Source: Prevotella sp. (GTDB lineage: Bacteria; Bacteroidota; Bacteroidia; Bacteroidales; Bacteroidaceae). From it: a stretch of DNA of 64,000 bases. This document shows, piece after piece, positions 38,906-46,638 of this stretch. The notes beneath the pieces are model-generated. The model saw only the letters and a program-made list of their open reading frames with translations, had not been told where the DNA came from and ran no database searches. Where the stretch lies: positions 18,863-82,862 of the forward strand of contig JAILFH010000099.1 in NCBI GenBank assembly GCA_024697645.1, read 5' to 3'. Made by a program: the position numbers and the translations under genes. How positions within the stretch are numbered: position 1 is the stretch's first letter; every line of letters begins with the position of its first letter.

Positions 38906-38913
38906 CAAAGTTA
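38906..38913 (-). promoter_or_regulatory. Possible -7 box for sufE
   Basis: Minus-strand TAACTTTG lies 23 bp upstream of the sufE ATG. No -33 box was found at normal spacing. It would overlap the divergent sigma-factor promoter region. Confidence 0.4.
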
Positions 38914-38931
38914 CAACATTTTTCAAAAAAG

Positions 38932-38964
38932 TTTGCACAGTGGTGTAGTTTTTTCGTATCTTTG
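38932..38964 (+). promoter_or_regulatory. Promoter for the ECF sigma gene
   Basis: TTTG at 38932-38935 and TATCTTTG at 38957-38964, 21 bp apart, form a housekeeping-type Bacteroidetes promoter. This suggests the sigma operon is not solely autoregulated. Confidence 0.7.
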
Positions 38965-39006
38965 TGCGTCTAACGGGTAAAAACTTTGATTCAAGAAAGG
39001 ACAACA

Positions 39007-39486
39007 ATGACACAATTAGAACAACAATTCTCAAAAACCATCAAGGAACACAGGAGCACCATCTACACCGTGTGCTACATGTTCTCGAAGGATGCCGACG
39101 AAGTGAACGACCTGTTCCAGGAAGTACTAGTCAATCTCTGGAAAGGTTTCGAAGGCTTCGAACATCGCAGCGACATCCGCACTTGGATTTATCGTGTCAG
39201 CCTGAACACATGCATCTCGCTCGATCGTAAGAAGCGGAAGCAGGCTACATCTCGGCTGACAATGGACATCAATCTCTTTGAAGACCGCGACGAAGACACT
39301 CGTCAGGTGGATATGCTTCACAAGCGAATCTCTCGCCTCCAGCCCTTCGACCGCGCTATCGTATTGCTCTGGCTCGAGAACCTCTCCTACGAGGAAATCG
39401 GACAGGTGGTAGGTATCTCGCCCAAGAATGTCAGTGTGCGCCTCTATCGAATCAAAGAGCAACTTAAAAACATGTCGAACGATTAA
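39007..39486 (+). CDS. ECF-type RNA polymerase sigma factor
   Basis: 159 residues from the ATG at 39007 (MTQLEQQFSKTIKEHRST); an upstream TTG at 38986 is less likely. Sigma region 2 is TVCYMFSKDADEVNDLFQEV and LVNLWKGFEGFEHRSDIRTW (residues about 20-60), and region 4 is LSYEEIGQVVGISPKNVSVR near 130, a helix-turn-helix that reads the -35 box. No cognate classical anti-sigma (FecR or zinc-binding) is visible. Instead a 4-TM protein gene begins 12 bp downstream and may be the membrane partner. Confidence 0.92.
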   Translation: MTQLEQQFSKTIKEHRSTIYTVCYMFSKDADEVNDLFQEVLVNLWKGFEGFEHRSDIRTWIYRVSLNTCISLDRKKRKQATSRLTMDINLFEDRDEDTRQVDMLHKRISRLQPFDRAIVLLWLENLSYEEIGQVVGISPKNVSVRLYRIKEQLKNMSND

Positions 39487-39498
39487 AAATTTTTACCC

Positions 39499-40092
39499 AT
39501 GATGAATGATTTTGAACTGAATGAGATGCGAAAGCAAATGGATATTCTGAAAGATAAACTCGAGAAACAGGAAATTGTAAATGACCGACTCCTCAGGCAG
39601 TCGATGAAGAAAACGGCCAGCAAGATCAATCGCCGCTATCTGGCACTCATCATTATTGCTGTGCTGATGATTCCTTACTCCTACTGGGCTTTCGTCGTGC
39701 TGAACAATTTCTCCATTGCTTTCTGGCTTGGCACTTGCGCCTTTATGTTGGCTTGCATTGCTGGTACTTACTACAATGGCAAGGATTTGCGCGATCCAGA
39801 GTTGATGACAGGCAACCTGTTGGACACACGTCGGAAGATGGCACGCGCCAAGAAATTCGACAACCAGTGGCTTCTTTTCAGCATTCCTGCCTTGGTTCTT
39901 TGGCTTGCTTGGTTTGTTTGGGAAGTCTATCAGCAGAATGGTCCAGAGGGTGTCTATCCGCTCTTAATTGGTGGTGGCGTTGGTGGCATCATTGGTCTGA
40001 TAATCGGTCTCAATCTCCACTTCAAGACTCAGCGTCAGTATCAGGAGATAATCGACCAGATAGAAGATGTTGCTGGGAATGATGAACGATAG
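39499..40092 (+). CDS. 4-TM protein, probable partner of the ECF sigma factor
   Basis: 197 residues. An N-terminal charged helix (FELNEMRKQMDILKDKLEKQ, coiled-coil-like, residues about 4-30) is followed by about four hydrophobic segments (near 48-67, 72-88, 117-137 and 147-168) and a cytoplasmic tail. I do not recognise a named domain. Its position 12 bp after an ECF sigma gene, its cytoplasmic N-terminal helix and its membrane anchoring suggest an anti-sigma or sensor role. This is inference from context only. A second ATG directly follows the first. The unit ends in a strong terminator. Confidence 0.75.
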   Translation: MMNDFELNEMRKQMDILKDKLEKQEIVNDRLLRQSMKKTASKINRRYLALIIIAVLMIPYSYWAFVVLNNFSIAFWLGTCAFMLACIAGTYYNGKDLRDPELMTGNLLDTRRKMARAKKFDNQWLLFSIPALVLWLAWFVWEVYQQNGPEGVYPLLIGGGVGGIIGLIIGLNLHFKTQRQYQEIIDQIEDVAGNDER

Positions 40093-40120
40093 AATCTGAG
40101 GAATCTTCCAATGTAAAGCA

Positions 40121-40156
40121 AATCTCTCCGTGCTAAAGAGGCTCGGAGAGATTTTT
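40121..40156 (+). terminator. Terminator of the sigma operon
   Basis: AATCTCTCCG (40121-40130) pairs perfectly with CGGAGAGATT (40144-40153), a 10-bp stem followed by TTT. Because the stem begins with AA on the other side, it may also work from the minus strand. Confidence 0.8.
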
Positions 40157-40224
40157 GTATATGAATCAGTCAAACATTGCAAAGCACTTCCCACATTTAT
40201 AGAGAGACCAAGAATGGTCTGTCC

Positions 40225-40422
40225 AAAGATATCCTTTCGACCGTCTAAAGCAATGCTTTGTACTATAAAAAGGCATCCTTTCTACTGTCTAAAGTAATGC
40301 TCTGTACTATCCAAAGGCATCCTTTCTACTGTCCAAAGCAATGCTCTGTACTGTCCAAAGACATCCTTTCTATCCTCGAAAGTTATCCTTTATAGGGGTG
40401 TAAACGTATGCTCTGTAAGGTA
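40225..40422. repeat. 22-bp periodic inverted-repeat array, copy B
   Basis: Eight units start at 40225, 40247, 40269, 40291, 40313, 40335, 40357 and 40379, exactly 22 bp apart, and a ninth degenerate unit follows. Core: AAAGNNATNCTYT, then a 9-bp spacer close to NTACTNTCY. Units alternate between AAAGGCATCCTTT and AAAGCAATGCTCT forms, giving a 44-bp super-period. Weaker units may extend left to 40181. The array shares its last units (CCTTTATAGGGGT, then a TATGCTCTGTAAGGT block) with copy A at 14123. No ORF and no variable spacers are present. Confidence 0.85.
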
Positions 40423-40541
40423 AGGAGCAATGCTTTCTTTAGAGCCACTCCCCTCGTCCTCAAATGCAGAGAAGAAATCATTCTTTAGAAGTCGTTACCA
40501 GATTCTGCTTCGTCACTTAGATAAAAAAGTTTTTGTCGAAT

Positions 40542-40876
40542 AAGACCTACCATCCTACCATAACCCCTCGCAAATGCCGATGAATAAAGGGCTGAGGGCA
40601 TGGTAGGTGTTACTTAAAGACCTACCATACACCTACCATAAGAAAATGGATGAAAACACTCATAAACAAAGAAAATTATTCGAAGGAGAAAATCTGTAAC
40701 TTCTTCATTCTCAACCTTTTCCGTTTCCCGTTCTCTATCTTTTCACTTTTTTCCTTTTTTAATTTTTTCCCTTTGAAGATGGTAGGTCTATGGTAGGTGT
40801 TGCAACAAGACCTACCATGCCTCAAACCCTTTCTGGCAAGGCGTTTGCGAGGGGTTATGGTAGGTCGGTAGGTCTT
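40542..40876. mobile_element. MITE-like palindromic element rich in GGTAGGT
   Basis: The left end 40542-40578 and right end 40840-40876 are inverted copies of about 37 bp with roughly three mismatches (both contain CCTACCATAACCCCTCGCAAA, split here as CCTACCATAACCCC and TCGCAAA). Inside each arm is another palindrome: ATGGTAGGTGT/ACACCTACCAT at 40600-40610/40629-40639 and ATGGTAGGTCT/AGACCTACCAT at 40779-40789/40808-40818. The centre (about 40645-40775) is AT-rich with no ORF. The structure is that of a non-autonomous element, but no target duplication is evident, so a structured regulatory or RNA element is an alternative. Confidence 0.6.
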
Positions 40877-40914
40877 GTTGAAAATTTCTTTTTTCTGAAG
40901 AAATTTATGACATT

Positions 40915-42408
40915 TTATTTCCCATCGGCGCAGATGTGAATAATATCCTTTTCAGGATTGAAACGACGCGAACCGATTCGGATGTCACCAATGTTGTATC
41001 GGAGGACGCGATGCTGCTCGTCGTAGTCTTCAACGCGTGAGGGCATCAGATTCTCTTCGGGGGTATCGGGGTCGACGGTGATATGGTCGAAATGAATATC
41101 ATCGATGCTGTTGCCTGGGGCGCGATTGTATTTCTCGCTGAAGAGCACACGAAGGTCGAAGACGCGACCTTGCTGAATGCCTTCGATGCGAATGCTGTCG
41201 AAACGTACGTCACGGACATCGTTCTGATCGCCACACTGAATGGCGAGGAGTCCCTGTTCGCGGCCATAGAGAATGTCGCAATCGTGGATACGTACGCCAC
41301 TAAGCACCTCTCCCACAGGAGCGCGGTCGTCGCCGTGACTGCCTATATTGACGGGATGGGCAACATCGGGCCAGAAGATGCAGTGCGAGATGTCGAAATC
41401 CTCGGAACCGCCCCAATACCACCATCGATGGTTGTAGAGGGCGATGCAGTCGTCGCTGGTTCGGAGGAAGCAATTTTCAACGCGCACATGACGGCAACAC
41501 ATCAGGTCGATTCCATCGCTCCACGAACGGGCAGAGAACGATTTGACGTTACGGACGGTGATGTTCTCGCTCTGGCCGCCAAAGATGGTGTAGTGGGCAG
41601 GATTGAGCACAGTGATGCCGTCGACGAGCACATTCTTGGAATAGGTGATTTCAACGCCTCGCATAGGATGGTCGAGAATACCACGACCCACAATTCGCAC
41701 GTTTTCGGCTCGGTCTACAATCAGACGGGCTTTCACGACTGCTCCAGGCGCAAGATAGACGGTGCAGTTGGAGGGAATCTTGATTTCAGCACTCGGCAAA
41801 TCCTTCGGCCGATGGACTCCAGGACCAAAGTAGATGAGACGGGCTCCTTGCACAAAGACGTCCTGCGAATTCGGTGCCACCCAGTCGATGGCTTTTGGCT
41901 CGTCGGGCGTATGATGCTCAGTGAGAGGAGCATTGGCGAGGATATGAATATTGTGGAGCCGTTCGCCACCAAACTCCACACTGAGGTATTCGGGTCGGTC
42001 CAAGCGTAAAATCACGACGCTGTCGTTCAGACGTGTGGTGCTCAACTGGCGGGAATGAGGACGAACATCGACTGCTGCCGCCTGTTCTGGTCGGTGATTG
42101 GTGATGCGAAGTTCGACGGGCTCAGACATGTCGAACTCAGCAAAGGAAGCATGCTGTACGCGGCGCGTATCAACATCGCAGCGCAAAACGGGAACGGGAG
42201 TCCACGCATCTTTACTGGCTGCGCGGCGAATATCAACGTGATAGTCGGTCGAGACGATGGGACCGTCCTTTTTGGGCAGCGTACAGATGCTGAAAGGCGG
42301 TACCGCTGTGGGAGCGGAGACAGTAGCCTCATCGGGTGTTGACGAAGCGGCGAAGGCAGACGCGCCCATAAACATCAGGGCAAGAAAAAGCAGTCGTTGA
42401 GTCATCAT
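40915..42408 (-). CDS. GH28-like glycosidase, right-handed beta-helix, secreted
   Basis: 497 residues with a signal peptide (MMTQRLLFLALMFMGASAFA). The middle (about 215-440) is a beta-helix with repeated V-x-V-x-N/D coils: ITYSKNVLVDGITVLNPA, ITVRNVKSFSARSWSDGIDL, VRVENCFLRTSDDCIALYNH, HPVNIGSHGDDRAPVGEVL. The SDGIDL, SDDCIAL and GSHG motifs correspond to NTD, DD and GHG of polygalacturonases (GH28), with the usual variations of exo-acting or non-pectin members. The typical RIK motif is not clear. A role on galacturonide or another plant or host glycan is inferred. It stands alone, convergent with the sigma operon. Confidence 0.75.
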   Translation of the reverse strand: MMTQRLLFLALMFMGASAFAASSTPDEATVSAPTAVPPFSICTLPKKDGPIVSTDYHVDIRRAASKDAWTPVPVLRCDVDTRRVQHASFAEFDMSEPVELRITNHRPEQAAAVDVRPHSRQLSTTRLNDSVVILRLDRPEYLSVEFGGERLHNIHILANAPLTEHHTPDEPKAIDWVAPNSQDVFVQGARLIYFGPGVHRPKDLPSAEIKIPSNCTVYLAPGAVVKARLIVDRAENVRIVGRGILDHPMRGVEITYSKNVLVDGITVLNPAHYTIFGGQSENITVRNVKSFSARSWSDGIDLMCCRHVRVENCFLRTSDDCIALYNHRWWYWGGSEDFDISHCIFWPDVAHPVNIGSHGDDRAPVGEVLSGVRIHDCDILYGREQGLLAIQCGDQNDVRDVRFDSIRIEGIQQGRVFDLRVLFSEKYNRAPGNSIDDIHFDHITVDPDTPEENLMPSRVEDYDEQHRVLRYNIGDIRIGSRRFNPEKDIIHICADGK

Positions 42409-42434
42409 TTGCTTGTTTTTGTAGATTGCAACTG

Positions 42435-42468
42435 CAAAGATATGAAAAAAATCTCGGAAATCCTACAA
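42435..42468 (-). promoter_or_regulatory. Possible promoter for the GH28-like gene
   Basis: Minus-strand TATCTTTG at 42442-42435 fits the -7 box. A TTG at 42468-42466 is 23 bp away, a little too far. Confidence 0.45.
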
Positions 42469-42555
42469 CACGAAGGAATTAACAAAAAAAGAGGGCGATA
42501 GAGTTACAAATTATAAAAAATATCAAGGTTTTTTACGCTTTTAAAATATTATTCG

Positions 42556-42563
42556 TAACTTTG
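42556..42563 (+). promoter_or_regulatory. -7 box abutting the metal-uptake operon start
   Basis: TAACTTTG lies only 5 bp before the GTG at 42569. If it is used, transcription would begin at or next to the start codon. A -33 box is not clear (a T run at 42529-42534). Confidence 0.5.
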
Positions 42564-42568
42564 CAGCC

Positions 42569-42913
42569 GTGAATATTAGAACCAGAAGACATATTGCCGC
42601 CTGGGTGTTATTGGCTGTGTTTTTGCCAATGACAATCTTTTCGTCGCTACACGTTCACGAAAGGTCTGCAGCGACGAAGGTCAATTGCATGGCCTGCGTT
42701 GAGCATCACTGTCACGGTCATCTGGGCCAGTTGTCGGCTCCGATTCACGACTGCGTGCTCTGTCAGTTTCTGACATTGCCTTTCGTGGCAGCCGCACTGG
42801 TTGCAATTGTCTTCTTCAACAAAATCACTAAATTATCCACCGCCCAGCGTCAGGTTGCATTGCAACTCGACATCTGTGGCATTACCACGCTTCGCGCACC
42901 TCCGACTGTTTGA
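42569..42913 (+). CDS. Small Cys/His-rich membrane protein of a metal-uptake operon
   Basis: 114 residues from a GTG start. A hydrophobic N-terminal segment (AAWVLLAVFLPMTIFSSLHVH) is followed by a periplasmic stretch with possible metal ligands: VNCMACVEHHCHGHLGQL and HDCVLCQFL, that is two CxxC pairs and five His. A second hydrophobic segment (VAAALVAIVFFN) ends near residue 91. It resembles DUF2946-type proteins found beside metal-related TonB receptors. The TonB receptor gene begins 76 bp downstream. A role in sensing, binding or handing over zinc or copper is inference. Starting at the internal ATG (residue 21) would remove most of the first hydrophobic segment, so GTG is preferred. Confidence 0.7.
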   Translation: MNIRTRRHIAAWVLLAVFLPMTIFSSLHVHERSAATKVNCMACVEHHCHGHLGQLSAPIHDCVLCQFLTLPFVAAALVAIVFFNKITKLSTAQRQVALQLDICGITTLRAPPTV

Positions 42914-42989
42914 ATAGCACCCCACGGAAGAAACGACTGGGGGCAACATCTCGTTTTTTTAATATTCAAAATTCAAACAGACATTCAGT

Positions 42990-45074
42990 ATGATTACAAC
43001 GTTACTGGCTGCTGCGCTTTATGTGCTGGCACCAGCAGACACCGTCATCACGCTTGATGCCGTCAACGTAGCGGGACAAAGACGCAAGGATTTCCAGATG
43101 CGCTCGTCGCAGTCGATGATTCAGGTGAATCAGGAGTATCTACAACAGAACTTCGCAGGCAGCCTGATGCAAACACTGGAAGGCATTCCTGGTGTGAAGG
43201 CTATGTCGATTGGCTCTGGTCAGTCGAAACCGACGATTCGCGGACTGGGCTTCAATCGACTTGCAGTCAGCGAGGACGGAATCAAGCACGAAGGGCAGCA
43301 ATGGGGAGACGACCACGGGTTGGAAATCGACCAGTTCTCCGTTGACAAGGCTGAGGTGATAAAAGGCCCGGCTGCATTGCTCTATGGAAGCGACGCCATT
43401 GGCGGTGTGCTCTCGCTCTATACGAACCATATTCCCACGAAAGAACTTGAAGGCAACGTCCAGTTGTTCGGTCGCTCTAATAACGAACAGTTGGGACTAT
43501 CGGCTAAGATTGGCGGCAGGAACGGGAAGTTCTTCTATCGCGCCAATGTCACATTCATCGACTATGCCGACTACAAGGTGCCTACTGACAGTGTTCAATA
43601 CTACTCGTATTGGATTAAGTTGAAGGACAGAAGACTTCGCAACACGGCTGGAAAAGAGCGCGACGGAAGCGTAATGGTGGGCTATGCGGGCTATAATTTC
43701 CACACCGACATCCGCGTTTCTGATGCCTACTCGAAGAGTGGATTCTTTGCCGATGCTCATGGACTGGAAGTACGCCTCTCCGATATCGACTATAACCATT
43801 CGCGACGCGACGTTGACCTACCTTATCAGTGGGTGAACCACCTGAAGGTGCTGAGCCACACGACTTGGCGCAACGACCAGATGTCGATAGAGGCGAATCT
43901 GGCCTATCAGAACAATCTGCGCGAAGAGAAGTCGGAACCTGTCAGTCACGGCTATATGCCCGAACCCGACAATTCGCTGGAACGCCGATTCAACAAAAGC
44001 ACTTATACGGCTCGTCTTCGACTGCTCTATACGCTCGGTCAGCACGAGTTGCAGGGAGGCGTGAGCGGCGAGTATCAGCACAATCGGCGTGGTGGATGGG
44101 GATTCATCATTCCCGACTTCGAAACACTGAGCCTCGGTGGCTATTTTATGGATAGGTACACGCTTCGCGAGAATCTCATCCTGAATGCCGGAGTCAGATA
44201 CGACTACGCACGAACTCATATCCACAGTTATGAAGACTGGTACAAGACGCCGCAGGACGGTGATTCGGTCTATATGCAGCGCTCTGCCGACATGAAGCGC
44301 AACTTCAATAGCATCACGTGGTCGGCAGGTGTAAACTACAACATCGGACAGTGGATAGTGAAGGCGAATATCGGAAAGAGTTTCCGCGTTCCCATTGCAA
44401 AGGAGTTGGGTGCCAACGGTATCAACTACCATATCTTCAGATATGAGCGGGGTGATGCTAATCTCGACCCAGAGGAGTCGTATCAACTAGATGCAAGCAT
44501 CAGTTGGAGCAACCGAGATTTGGAAGTGGAGGTGGAACCCTATCTGAACTATTTCCCGAACTACATCTACCTGAGTCCGACGTCGCAGTATGTGGAAGGT
44601 CTTCAACTCTATAACTACACTCAGGCACGAGTGTTGCGCTATGGATTGGAAGCCCAGTTGACCTACCACATCACACCACACTGGGAAGCCCATCTGCAAG
44701 GCGAATATCTCTATGCGCGTCAGAAGTCGGGCGATAAGAAAGGCTACACGCTGCCATTCTCCACACCTTGGTCGACCGATGCGGGCATCAAGTACAGATT
44801 CGACTATCGTGGCGAGGGATTCGTCGGGCTGAATGCGCATATCGTAGGACGACAAGACGAGATTGTTCCCCCAGAAAAGCCGACTGACGGCTATTGGACA
44901 CTGAACCTCTCGGCAGGAAAGCAATTTCCGCTGGGAAGCACAAGACTTAACGTAGTGCTTCACGCAGACAATCTGCTGAACCGCCGCTACTACGACCATA
45001 CCAGTTTCTATCGTCTCATCGACGTACCCGAACCCGGGCGAAACGTCTCGATGATTGTAGGACTGGAGTTCTAA
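42990..45074 (+). CDS. TonB-dependent outer-membrane receptor, probably metal
   Basis: 694 residues with a signal sequence (MITTLLAAALYVLAPADT). There is no N-terminal carboxypeptidase-like domain as in SusC proteins. The plug domain (about 40-150) reads LMQTLEGIPGVKAMSIGSGQ, SKPTIRGLGFNRLAVSEDGI, and VIKGPAALLYGSDAIGGVL; the 22-strand barrel follows and ends in NVSMIVGLEF with a C-terminal Phe. Loops contain several His (for example KHEGQQWGDDHGLE). The overall type is like ZnuD-class receptors. The neighbouring Cys/His-rich protein and two DUF4625-like lipoproteins support metal import, with zinc or copper as the leading guesses. Confidence 0.88.
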   Translation: MITTLLAAALYVLAPADTVITLDAVNVAGQRRKDFQMRSSQSMIQVNQEYLQQNFAGSLMQTLEGIPGVKAMSIGSGQSKPTIRGLGFNRLAVSEDGIKHEGQQWGDDHGLEIDQFSVDKAEVIKGPAALLYGSDAIGGVLSLYTNHIPTKELEGNVQLFGRSNNEQLGLSAKIGGRNGKFFYRANVTFIDYADYKVPTDSVQYYSYWIKLKDRRLRNTAGKERDGSVMVGYAGYNFHTDIRVSDAYSKSGFFADAHGLEVRLSDIDYNHSRRDVDLPYQWVNHLKVLSHTTWRNDQMSIEANLAYQNNLREEKSEPVSHGYMPEPDNSLERRFNKSTYTARLRLLYTLGQHELQGGVSGEYQHNRRGGWGFIIPDFETLSLGGYFMDRYTLRENLILNAGVRYDYARTHIHSYEDWYKTPQDGDSVYMQRSADMKRNFNSITWSAGVNYNIGQWIVKANIGKSFRVPIAKELGANGINYHIFRYERGDANLDPEESYQLDASISWSNRDLEVEVEPYLNYFPNYIYLSPTSQYVEGLQLYNYTQARVLRYGLEAQLTYHITPHWEAHLQGEYLYARQKSGDKKGYTLPFSTPWSTDAGIKYRFDYRGEGFVGLNAHIVGRQDEIVPPEKPTDGYWTLNLSAGKQFPLGSTRLNVVLHADNLLNRRYYDHTSFYRLIDVPEPGRNVSMIVGLEF

Positions 45075-45116
45075 CACAAAAACTAATTATCAACCATTTT
45101 TAAAAAAGAAAAGACA

Positions 45117-45548
45117 ATGAAAAAATTTAAGTTTATTAGCCTCATGATGGCTATACTAAGCACGCTGGCACTTGGTTTCACCGCTTGCGACGATGATGAC
45201 GAAGACAATTCTCTGGCTCCTGTCATTGAACTTGATGAGGCCAATATCGAAGGAAATGAACTCTGCACTGAGGCAGATATTGTGGCACAAGGCCTTACCG
45301 CTTCGATTGTAATCAACATCTACGATTCCACAGGAAAGACGCAGAAGGTGAACTTCCCCGTTACCAATAGCAAATATATCAATGTGCGCAATATTGATGA
45401 TTTCCATGTGCATGTGGACATCACCAATAAAAACGTCGTGAAGGGCGACTTGCTGAAACTGACGGTTGTTGATGCAAGCGGACGTTCGACCACCGCCCAG
45501 AAGCGCATCACGGAGGATGCCGACGATTTTGATGATTACGACCATTAA
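45117..45548 (+). CDS. DUF4625-like surface lipoprotein 1
   Basis: 143 residues. Lipobox LGFTAC with Cys near residue 24, followed at once by DDDDEDN, an acidic run like the Bacteroidetes lipoprotein export signal, so the protein is probably on the cell surface. The rest is a beta-sandwich-like domain (PVIELDEANIEGNELCTEAD, INIYDSTGKTQKVNFPVTN) close to DUF4625. It ends in DADDFDDYDH, acidic and with a terminal His. It lies 42 bp after the TonB receptor gene and is probably cotranscribed. It could capture or present the receptor's ligand. Confidence 0.75.
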   Translation: MKKFKFISLMMAILSTLALGFTACDDDDEDNSLAPVIELDEANIEGNELCTEADIVAQGLTASIVINIYDSTGKTQKVNFPVTNSKYINVRNIDDFHVHVDITNKNVVKGDLLKLTVVDASGRSTTAQKRITEDADDFDDYDH

Positions 45549-45629
45549 GTTTCTGATGCGCCGATTCCTCACGGACTGGGGCACGAAGTATGGGACAAGA
45601 GATTACCATAATAACGAATTAAAATAGAT

Positions 45630-46109
45630 ATGAAAATGATGAAAAACGGATTAATTTTGCTGACGATGCTGTTTGTGCTGAGTGCTTGCAGCAGTTCAGA
45701 CGATGAAGATTCGAAAGACATGACCTATCCCGAGATTTCCGAGGAGGGCATCACCGCAAATCCTGCCGACTGTCAGGTGTATCAGCGCGGCGACGTGATT
45801 CCCTTCAACTACGTATTCAAGGACAACATCGAACTGGGTTCGTACAACATTGAGATTCACAACAATTTCAATCATCATACCCACAGCACATCGTCGATAG
45901 AATGCGAAATGGACGAGAAGAAAGATCCCCAGCAGCCCTGGGTCTATAATCAGGATTTCTCTATTCCGAGTGGTAAGCGCAGTTATACAGCCCGCATCGA
46001 CATTCCTATTCCCTCCGATATCGATGCTGGCGACTATCACTTCATGGTTCGCCTGACTGACCGTGCCGGCTGGCAACAACTGAAGGCTATGACCATCAAG
46101 ATTAAATAA
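45630..46109 (+). CDS. DUF4625 surface lipoprotein 2
   Basis: 159 residues. Lipobox LSAC with Cys near residue 20, then SSSDDEDSKD, again an acidic export-type signal. The domain contains PFNYVFKDNIELGSYNIEIH followed by NNFNHHTHSTSS, a His-rich loop suitable for metal binding, and ends YHFMVRLTDRAGWQQLKAMT. This matches DUF4625 as found beside TonB receptors. It is the last gene of the operon starting at 42569; a strong terminator follows at 46196. Metal binding is inference from the His cluster and context. Confidence 0.8.
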   Translation: MKMMKNGLILLTMLFVLSACSSSDDEDSKDMTYPEISEEGITANPADCQVYQRGDVIPFNYVFKDNIELGSYNIEIHNNFNHHTHSTSSIECEMDEKKDPQQPWVYNQDFSIPSGKRSYTARIDIPIPSDIDAGDYHFMVRLTDRAGWQQLKAMTIKIK

Positions 46110-46195
46110 AGGAATTCAGGTAGAACAGATTCCTGTATAAGTAATCAGAATAGATATCTTTTGAAAGGGAAATGCACAAAATTGCAATCCCACGC

Positions 46196-46232
46196 AGCAA
46201 GCCTCTCCATTCTTGGGGAGGCTTGCTTTTTT
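46196..46232 (+). terminator. Terminator of the metal-uptake operon
   Basis: AGCAAGCCTCTCC (46196-46208) pairs with GGGGAGGCTTGCT (46215-46227), 13 bp with one G-T pair, and TTTTT follows. Confidence 0.88.
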
Positions 46233-46320
46233 ATATAAGGTTAGAGAAAACTTGGAAGAGGTGATGAAATTATCAGAAAAGTTTCCTGTCTCTCAGAGAA
46301 ACTAAGTTAAGGATTCCGAT

Positions 46321-46385
46321 ATGATTCTCATTACTGAAGAAAGGTTGTCTTTGTAAAAATTATTCCTAACGGAGGTCGTCTTTTT
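46321..46385. repeat. Diverged direct repeat, left copy
   Basis: The stretch beginning ATGATTCTCA and ending in TTATTCCTAACGGAGG then TCGTCTTTTT resembles 57081-57145 (ACGATTCTCA ... ATAATTCCTGACGGAGG then CCGCCTTTT). The two copies bracket the giant BspA-like gene and the small dockerin gene. The rest of 46110-46529 shows no gene. Confidence 0.5.
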
Positions 46386-46529
46386 GTGTCTTCATCAAAT
46401 TTTCTTTAATTTTTCAGCGAGTTGAAGGCAAACTAATACATGTAAAATTATTTGTCAGGATTTTTCCTTTCTTCCTGATAATCAGGGACTTTAATGTGTT
46501 AATTTCCAAAATTATTCGAAGATATTTAG

Positions 46530-46558
46530 TTGTATTTATTAAAAAAGTAGTAATTTTG
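46530..46558 (+). promoter_or_regulatory. Promoter for the giant BspA-like gene
   Basis: TAATTTTG at 46551-46558 and TTG at 46530-46532, 18 bp apart. The ATG is 80 bp downstream. Confidence 0.6.
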
Positions 46559-46638
46559 CAGTCTAAAATTCAATATTATATTTGTTCAGTTTCATTTGAA
46601 GTTCAATTTTGATAGAAAACATACATAATAAATCTTTT

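Noticed and set aside
41083..42009. 308-codon ORF antisense to the GH28-like gene
   Set aside because: The beta-helix motifs and signal peptide are on the opposite strand; this frame has no recognisable features.
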